Shown piece by piece: positions 58,200 through 64,000 of a stretch of 64,000 nt of DNA; position 1 is the first letter of the stretch; each line of letters starts with the position of its first letter. Location of the stretch: contig NC_041002.1 in assembly GCF_004193775.1 (NCBI RefSeq), forward strand, positions 42,387,819-42,451,818, written 5' to 3'. Below the pieces are notes generated by a model. The model was not told the DNA's origin and ran no database searches. It saw only the letters and a list, made by a program, of their open reading frames with translations. The DNA comes from Glycine soja. Its lineage: Eukaryota; Streptophyta; Magnoliopsida; Fabales; Fabaceae. The translations under genes were made by a program, and so were the position numbers.

Positions 58200-58570
58200 A
58201 TAAAAAAAAAATCCTTATTCTACATCGGTTGAACGATAAATGAAGTAGAAAATTTTCTCATTCTACATCGGTTGAGTGATAAACGATGTAAAAACCCTTC
58301 CAATTCTACATCGATTGACTAAAGACCGATGTAGAAACCTTCCCTTTCCTACCCATTCTACATCGGTTCACTGATAAACGATGTAGAAAATTTCCTCATG
58401 CTACATCAGTTGAATGATAAACGATGTAAAAACCCTTCAAATTCTACATCGGTTGATTGATAACCGATGTAGAAACCTTCCCATTCCTACCATTCTACAT
58501 CGGTTGACTGATAACCGATGTAGAAACCTTACCATTGAACATCGGTTTCATCCTTAGAACCGATGTAGAA
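58200..58570. repeat. CACTA-type subterminal array, TACATCGGTT family
   Basis: Five or more foldback units: ttctacatcggttgactgataaccgatgtagaa and variants. Typical of the ends of legume CACTA elements. The matching terminal CACTA motif is not present at the right, where an LTR starts at 58573. 58024-58120 just upstream has a direct repeat of caaaatattttgttgaatttcatt. Confidence 0.75.
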
Positions 58571-58572
58571 AA

Positions 58573-59490
58573 TGTAGAAGCAAGCTTCATGATGATGAAT
58601 CAAGATTGATTCAAGGAGTTTTGATGATAACAAAGATGATGACAAAAAGCTCAAAAGTCAAGATCACTTCATGATAACAAAGATGATGACAAAAAGCCTA
58701 AGAGAATGAGTTCAAGATTGAGTCAAGAACACTTCAAGAATCAAGTTTCAAGAATCAAGAATCATGAATAGACAAGTTGAAGATTCAAGAATCAAGAAAA
58801 GACTTAATAAAGATAAGTACTAAAAAGTTTTTCAAAACATTGAGTAACACATGAATTTTTCACAAAACCTTTTACCAAAGAGTTTTTACTCTCTGGTAAT
58901 CGATTACCAGTTTATTGTAATCGATTACCAGTAGCAAAGTTGATTTCAAAAAGCTTTCAACTGAATTTACAACGTTCCAATTGATTTCAAAATGGTGTAA
59001 TCGATTACAATGAGTTGGTAATCGATTACCAGTGTGTTTGAACGTTGAAATTCAAATTCAATTGTGAAGAGTCGCATCCTTTCACAAAAAAGCCTTGTGT
59101 AATCGATTACAATGATTTGGTAATTGATTACCAGTGACAAGTTCTGAACAAAAATCAAAAGATGTAACTCTTCCAATGGTTTTCAAGTTTTTCTAAAAGT
59201 TATAACTTTTCCAATGGTTTTCAGATTTTCTAAAGGTTATAACTCTTCCAATAGTTTTCTTGACTAGACTTGAAGAGTCTATAAAAGCTAGACTTTGATT
59301 TGCATTTAAACAATCAATCTTTTGACAACTAACTTACAATCCTTTACAACCTTTGAATCTCTTTGAACTTCTTCTTCTTCTTCCTTTCCCAAAAGCTTTC
59401 CAAAGTTTTCTGGTTTTCCAAACCTTGAAAACAAAACTGTGTTATTCATCTTTTTCATTCCCTTCTCCCTTTGCCATAAAGAATTAGACA
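58573..59490 (+). mobile_element. Truncated Sirevirus-like LTR
   Basis: Starts TGTAGAAGCAAGCTTCATG, similar to the Copia LTR start TGTAGAAGCAAAG, and has three palindrome pairs (58896-58930, 58995-59032, 59098-59132) and a tataaaag box near 59280. It lacks the usual 3' end (CTTGTCTAACA) and stops at a new palindrome array. The segment from 59093 on recurs at 63752-64000. Confidence 0.7.
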
Positions 59491-59494
59491 CAGT

Positions 59495-59735
59495 TAACAT
59501 CGGTTTTGGAAAAACCGATGTTAGCTACTCGATATTAACATCAGTTATTTAAATAATCGATGTTACTATGGAGTAGTTAACATCGGTTTTGGAAAAACCG
59601 ATGTTGGTGTGTCATTGTTAACATCGGTTTGGTAAAAACCGATGTTATGGAGTTTATTTTAACATCGGTTTTAAGAAAACCGATGTTACCTAGTTGATGT
59701 TAACATCGGTTATTTTTAAAAAACCGATGTTGTTG
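59495..59735. repeat. CACTA-type subterminal array, AACATCGGTT family
   Basis: Five foldback units of the form taacatcggttttggaaaaaccgatgtta. A different family from 58200-58570. Immediately precedes the uS17 fragments, as expected for one end of a gene-capturing CACTA element. Confidence 0.8.
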
Positions 59736-59787
59736 TCATTATATATTAAAAATCTGAAATTGCAGAACCCGTGCGCTCAAACCCTAT

Positions 59788-60336
59788 CGTTCTTCTTCTT
59801 TCTCCTTCTGCCTGAGTTCATCTTTGTCGCAAACTGGCATGCGCTTCCGTGACTGCAACCACATTGTGGAGTTCGTGTTTGTGGAGTTCGTCTCTGCCAC
59901 TTATCGATTGAGGTACGTCCTTTCGTTTTAACATTAGGTGTTCCTCGTTTTAACATTTGCTCGCTTTCGCAGGTCGAAGAAATCTAGGAAAGGAAAGAGT
60001 CCCGAAAAGGGTGGGAATCGATTTTGGAAGTGCATTGTGGTTCGCCTTAAGACTCCCAGGGCGTTCTTCTTCTTTCTCCTTCTGCCCTAAGTTCGTCTTT
60101 GTCATAAACTAGGCTGTGCTTCCGTGACTGCAACCACATTGTGGAGTTGGTCTTTGTGGAGTTCATGTCTGCCACTTATCGATTGAGGTACGTCCTTTCG
60201 TTTTAACATTAGGCGTTCCTCGTTTTAAGATTTTCTCACTTTCGCAGGTCGAAGAAAACTACGAAAGGAAAGGGTGGGAAGCGATTTTGGAAGTCCATTG
60301 TGGTTGGCTTTAAGACTCCCAGGGAAGCCATCGAAG
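59788..60336 (+). pseudogene. Tandemly duplicated fragment of ribosomal protein uS17 (RPS11) gene
   Basis: Two head-to-tail copies, 274 bp apart, each with a leader, an intron end (ctttcgcag / cgcaggtcg) and the exon. Copy 1 exon 59973-60062: [18 protein letters not shown]. Copy 2 exon 60248-60336: [15 protein letters not shown] then [10 protein letters not shown], followed by a gtatgt donor. This is the N-terminal region of cytosolic small-subunit protein uS17 (formerly S11), which binds 18S rRNA. The rest of the gene is absent. It lies next to a CACTA subterminal array, so it is probably Pack-CACTA cargo. Confidence 0.82.
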
Positions 60337-60687
60337 GTATGTCTCTGTAGTCAAGTTATATCTAAATATGAAAAAAATATAATGCTTGAAATGGAGTATG
60401 GGTGTGAGATGCTAAAGTATATTGATTGCTTGCTCTTGTACTATTTGCATTGTGGGGATATAGTGCTGGATTTGTTACATTAATGAATATTTGTTACACT
60501 AAAGTATATTTGCATTGTGAGATGCTAAAGTATATTTTCATTAATGATGGTGGGCAGCACTGTCTTCATTCTCTTAGCTAATAGCTTTGATACAATTATA
60601 AGCAGAGTTTGTAGAAAAGATCCCACTTGGTTCAGCTCCCCACACCCAAGAATCCATCAAGGCTGCATTAGTGCTTACTGCTGCAGT
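60337..60687. other. No gene recognised
   Basis: Intron-like sequence after the uS17 donor, with a short duplication (gtgagatgctaaagtatatt near 60405 and 60517). Confidence 0.4.
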
Positions 60688-62300
60688 CTAGTCAATAAAA
60701 GCTGAAGCTCCCCCCAGTTCATTGTCAAATAGATATCTTCTCCAGGAGAATTTCCACTCCCAACCAGATTCTCCAAAGATCCCCATGCTTGCCACTGTCT
60801 TTAATTTTTGGGATGATATTTGATATAATTCTGGGTATCTGTCTTTAAGAGTAATTCCATCTCCCACCCAAGAGTCTTCCCAAAATAGGATTTGATCACC
60901 ACTGCCCAGTTTCCAGCGAAATTGCTTATTGACAGCAACCATGTTGCTGTGATGAATAATAGATCTTAAGTCAGACCACGAAGAGGAAAAAATCTGCTTA
61001 GGAGGGCCCTCTTCCAAGCCTCTCCAACCCCTGTACTTTGAGGTGAGTATTCTGCTCCATAGATGATGTTGTTGGTGGAACATCAACCATTTCCACTTGA
61101 TAAGAAGAGCTCTATTAAAAGCCTTCATATCTTTGATACCCAACCCTCCCTTTTCTCTAGGAGCACACACTTGGTTCCATGCAATCCAAGCTATCTTTTT
61201 TCCTTCTAAATTTCCACCCCAAAGAAATTGTCTTTGAATAGCAGTGAGCCTCTTAATGACTGCTGAAGGGGCCCTGAAAAAAGACATATAAAAGAAAGGC
61301 AAAGCTGTGAAGACAACATTAATTAAAGTAATTCAGGCTTAGGAAATATTGCATTCACATAAAATTCTGACAGCTTTGCCTCTTTGAAAGGTTCCACCAT
61401 CATATCTCTCTGGTTAATGGATAAAACATTAAAGGAAACCCCATCCAGATTGGCTCTATTCAAGGAAGGTTCTGCAAATCTGCCTTGGAAGTGCTGGAGA
61501 ATTGCATTCCTTCTTCTGCTAAAGTTTATAATTTTGTGAAAATAAGAGGTGTTTCCATCACCCTCTATGATCCACTTGCTTCTAGACTTCTGTCTCACTA
61601 TTGATTCATGAAGAAAAGACTGCTCCCAAAGGTCAGCCTGTGTCCTCTTGAGCTCTTGGACTTACTGATCAGAGGGGTGAGCTATTAGAGAGTTCTCCAG
61701 ATCATTCCACTTTTTCTGTGTTTGCTTCACCTTGCTGCCCGAATCTCCACAGTTATCTCTGCTCCAAGTTTTTAGCCTATGCTTGAGGTTCTGAAGTTTA
61801 CATTTTAATGCATAACCCCCCATCCCATAGGCTGATTTGCAGACCAGCAGTCCCTGACCACCTTAGTGTAATCCTTATTAGACAGCCAAGCATCAAAGAG
61901 CCTAAAAGGCTTAGGGCCCCAATCAATATGTTTAGAATTCATGAGAATGGGGCAATGATCTGAATAATTCCTTTCAAGGATGAATTGGGAACTATCAGGT
62001 CATTTACATAACCAATCATCAGAGGCTTCCCCACACAGGGAATATCATCTACCTCCATTGCTTCTTTTCTATCTCTGCACTCCATAGAGGCATAGTTATG
62101 AAGAATATCTGAATTAGTTGTAGCTGCCTCCATGCCTATATTTTCTCCAAGATGCCATAAGTGTTGAGCCTCTTCCAACACCTCTGCACTGCACTCAATA
62201 ATGCTTTTTAGCCTCCTTTCTGCTTCCACATTACTCTGATTGCTAGCCTTATCCTGGTTGGGAGTTTGAATTGCTGAAACATCATCTCCTTGTTAAAGCT
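60688..62300 (-). pseudogene. LINE (L1-type) ORF2 with internal deletion
   Basis: Reading right to left: decayed endonuclease region (SDHCPILMNSKHIDWGPKPF-like text near 61950-61890), then KSRSKWIIEGDGNTSYFHKI (61590), then a jump at about 61320 straight to the region after RT: FFRAPSAVIKRLTAIQRQFL, APREKGGLGIKDMKAFNRAL, FRWKLGSGDQILFWEDSWVG. The whole RT palm, including its YADD box, is missing. Non-LTR retrotransposon, dead. Confidence 0.82.
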
Positions 62301-62309
62301 GAGGGTGAT

Positions 62310-62855
62310 TTCCCTCAATCTGCAGGGGTCGAGCTTTAAGGAGGGAGTGTTTTTGCCGTATAGTATGATTCAATTAGAATTATCAGTTTATGCCGTATAC
62401 ATGGTAAAATTTTGACTATGATAGGCAAAATTGCCTTATTGGCCAGGATTTGTTTATTGTTGCAGTGAACTTTTCTTTTTCTGCTGGTTTAAGTTGATTA
62501 TGGATGTTGTATTTTAATTGAAATGTAGATAATAGGCCTTAAAAGGGTTTAAATACACTGTGGATAATTTTTGTATATTTTTTTTAGGCTTATCATTTAT
62601 TACTGCTAATTGGCGTTGCTGTGGAAGCTCTTTGATTATAGCAACTCCAGGTACGTTTGTACGGTCTACTATCTTTATATGTATTATGATAGACTACTGT
62701 TTTGACATTTGTCGTAGCATTTATATACACATATACTGCTGTATTTGTTTGGTAGATAAATTGTTGTATTTGTTTGACTAACTTATCTAAGATCAATTCA
62801 GTATTTGTCAATAGTACTCCTCCCCTAAAGGTATCTTTGAAATCCAGCTTGTGCT
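62310..62855. other. No gene recognised
   Basis: One short exon-like piece at 62587-62651 (bounded by ttttttag and gtacg) has no recognisable product. Confidence 0.3.
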
Positions 62856-62860
62856 GTTGA

Positions 62861-63262
62861 CACACACACACACACACACACAACCACACACACACACACA
62901 CAGCCATAGACCCACACACACACAGACACACAGAGCCAGACACACAAACACACACACACACAGACAGCCACCCACACACCCACACACACACCGACATAGA
63001 CACACACAACCACACACACACCGACATAGACACACACACACACACACACACAGAAACACATCCACATCCACATACACACACAGCCACACACACAGAAACA
63101 CACACACACCCACACCCACATACGCACACACACAGAAACACACACAACCACACACAGAGAAACACACCCACATCCACATACACACACAGCCACACACACA
63201 AAAACACACCCACATACACACACACACAGACACACACAGACAGCCACACACACACACTGACA
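62861..63262. repeat. CA-rich microsatellite cluster
   Basis: About 400 bp of (CA)n interrupted by GCC, GA and CC words, with longer-order repeats such as acacacagaaacacacccacatccacatac. Long open frames on both strands (Cys/Val or Thr/His only) are artefacts of the repeat. Confidence 0.95.
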
Positions 63263-63356
63263 CCATCAGCATTTCCCTATAACTTTCAATAAATTTCCAT
63301 CTTTCAATTTGTTAATCAGTGCCCTTAAGTGGTATATGTTATACATGTTTTCTTCT

Positions 63357-63751
63357 TTTTTTTTCATCAGCAAAGATAAGTATATATATAGATAATTGAG
63401 TACCAGAGGTACTGAAATACAATTTTTGTTGCCCAAGCTAGTGGTTCGAGATTAGACTGAATGGAGTCTAAAAAGGAACCACAGCCAGCCCATAGACCAT
63501 ATTAATGAAAAGCTGCTAATCAAAAGTTCTATTCTAAGCTATTACACTATCCCTAATCTAAGATTAGTAGACCATTGGTTAAAATGACAAAAAAAATCCT
63601 TCTCCAAATGCCTCAGCCAAGTCCACAACAAGAAAGCTGCTTCGCCAATCAATTTGTTGTTGTCTAATGTTTCATTGGAGAATACTATCATATTCCGTTG
63701 CTGCCAAATGGTCCAGGTCACTGCCACCCACCAGCATTTCCACCTAGTAGC
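63357..63751 (-). pseudogene. LINE 3' end fragment
   Basis: Minus strand encodes the C-terminus of a plant LINE ORF2 (RWKCWWVAVTWTIWQQRNMI, LLWTWLRHLEKDF, stop at 63542), then a 3' UTR and a poly-A tail seen as poly-T at 63355-63367. Its 5' side is cut at 63751, where an LTR fragment begins. It may be the missing 3' end of the LINE at 60688 after rearrangement, or a second copy. Confidence 0.75.
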
Positions 63752-64000
63752 CTTGTGTAATCGATTACAATGATTTGGTAATCGATTACCAGTGATAAGT
63801 TCTGAACAAAAATCAAAAGATGTAACTCTTCCAATGGTTTTCAAGTTTTTCTAAAAGTTATAACTTTTCCAATGGTTTTCAGATTTTCTAAAGGTTATAA
63901 CTCTTCCAATAGTTTTCTTGACTAGAATTGAAGAGTCTATAAAAGCTAGACTTTGATTTGCATTTAAACAATCAATCTTTTGATAGCAAACTTACAATCC
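63752..64000 (+). mobile_element. Sirevirus-like LTR fragment (continues past window)
   Basis: Nearly identical to 59093-59342, beginning at the same word agccttgtgtaatcgattac and including one palindrome pair and the tataaaag box. Cut on the left by the LINE fragment; runs off the window end. Confidence 0.85.

Noticed and set aside
59306..59500. 64-codon minus-strand frame
   Set aside because: Lies in LTR DNA and has no recognisable motif.
62593..63282. Long open frames on both strands (220, 154, 142 and 143 codons)
   Set aside because: They translate a CA-rich microsatellite (Cys/Val or Thr/His only).

Overview
The window is plant nuclear DNA, most likely from a legume close to Glycine (inference from the retroelement and DNA-transposon types, not from a search). 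It is AT-rich, repeat-dense intergenic DNA. I see no complete ordinary host gene, no tRNA, no rRNA and no CRISPR array. Nearly everything is a transposon, a transposon inside a transposon, or a fragment of a host gene.

1-14552: a damaged Mutator-like element (element 1). Positions 1-5552 are shuffled second copies of 8049-12630, carrying many single-base deletions. Positions 5553-14552 hold the better copy: a MULE transposase fused to an OTU-type cysteine protease (+), an 822-bp open frame here called ORF2 (+), and a four-exon plant mobile domain (PMD, MAIN-like) gene (-). These are followed by an AT-rich tandem repeat, an array of TTCCGGAA palindromes and a right terminal inverted repeat.

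14553-20159: degraded repeats, including an LTR-like remnant, a palindromic MITE-like block and a 2.4-kb element flanked by a 7-bp direct repeat.

20169-41513: element 2, a 21.3-kb MULE flanked by a perfect 9-bp target duplication (ATAGCTAAA). It carries the same three genes as element 1, all broken. A solo LTR (24496-25647, duplication CATAA) interrupts ORF2. A full-length Sirevirus-like Copia retrotransposon (27517-38653, duplication TGACT) splits the PMD gene. A second solo LTR (32579-34489, duplication ATATT) sits inside the Copia reverse transcriptase, just after its YVDD motif. Element 2 itself seems to sit in an old hAT-like shell (19886-41962).

42000-50800: a MITE, a TRIM-like element on the minus strand, Copia pol remnants, a 2.8-kb solo LTR (44771-47614, duplication CAGAC) and one exon of a METTL21-type methyltransferase.

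50800-64000: CACTA-type termini and subterminal palindrome arrays with host-gene fragments (serine carboxypeptidase, alcohol dehydrogenase, a tandemly duplicated piece of ribosomal protein uS17/RPS11), LINE fragments, a CA-rich microsatellite and two truncated LTR copies.

The most interesting signals are three. (a) Two diverged MULEs share a transposase-OTU / ORF2 / PMD gene set, with ORF2 inverted between them. (b) The palindrome GTAATCGATTAC recurs in pairs with a 20-21-bp period in every Sirevirus-like LTR and in one internal array. (c) Each MULE has its own subterminal repeat array.
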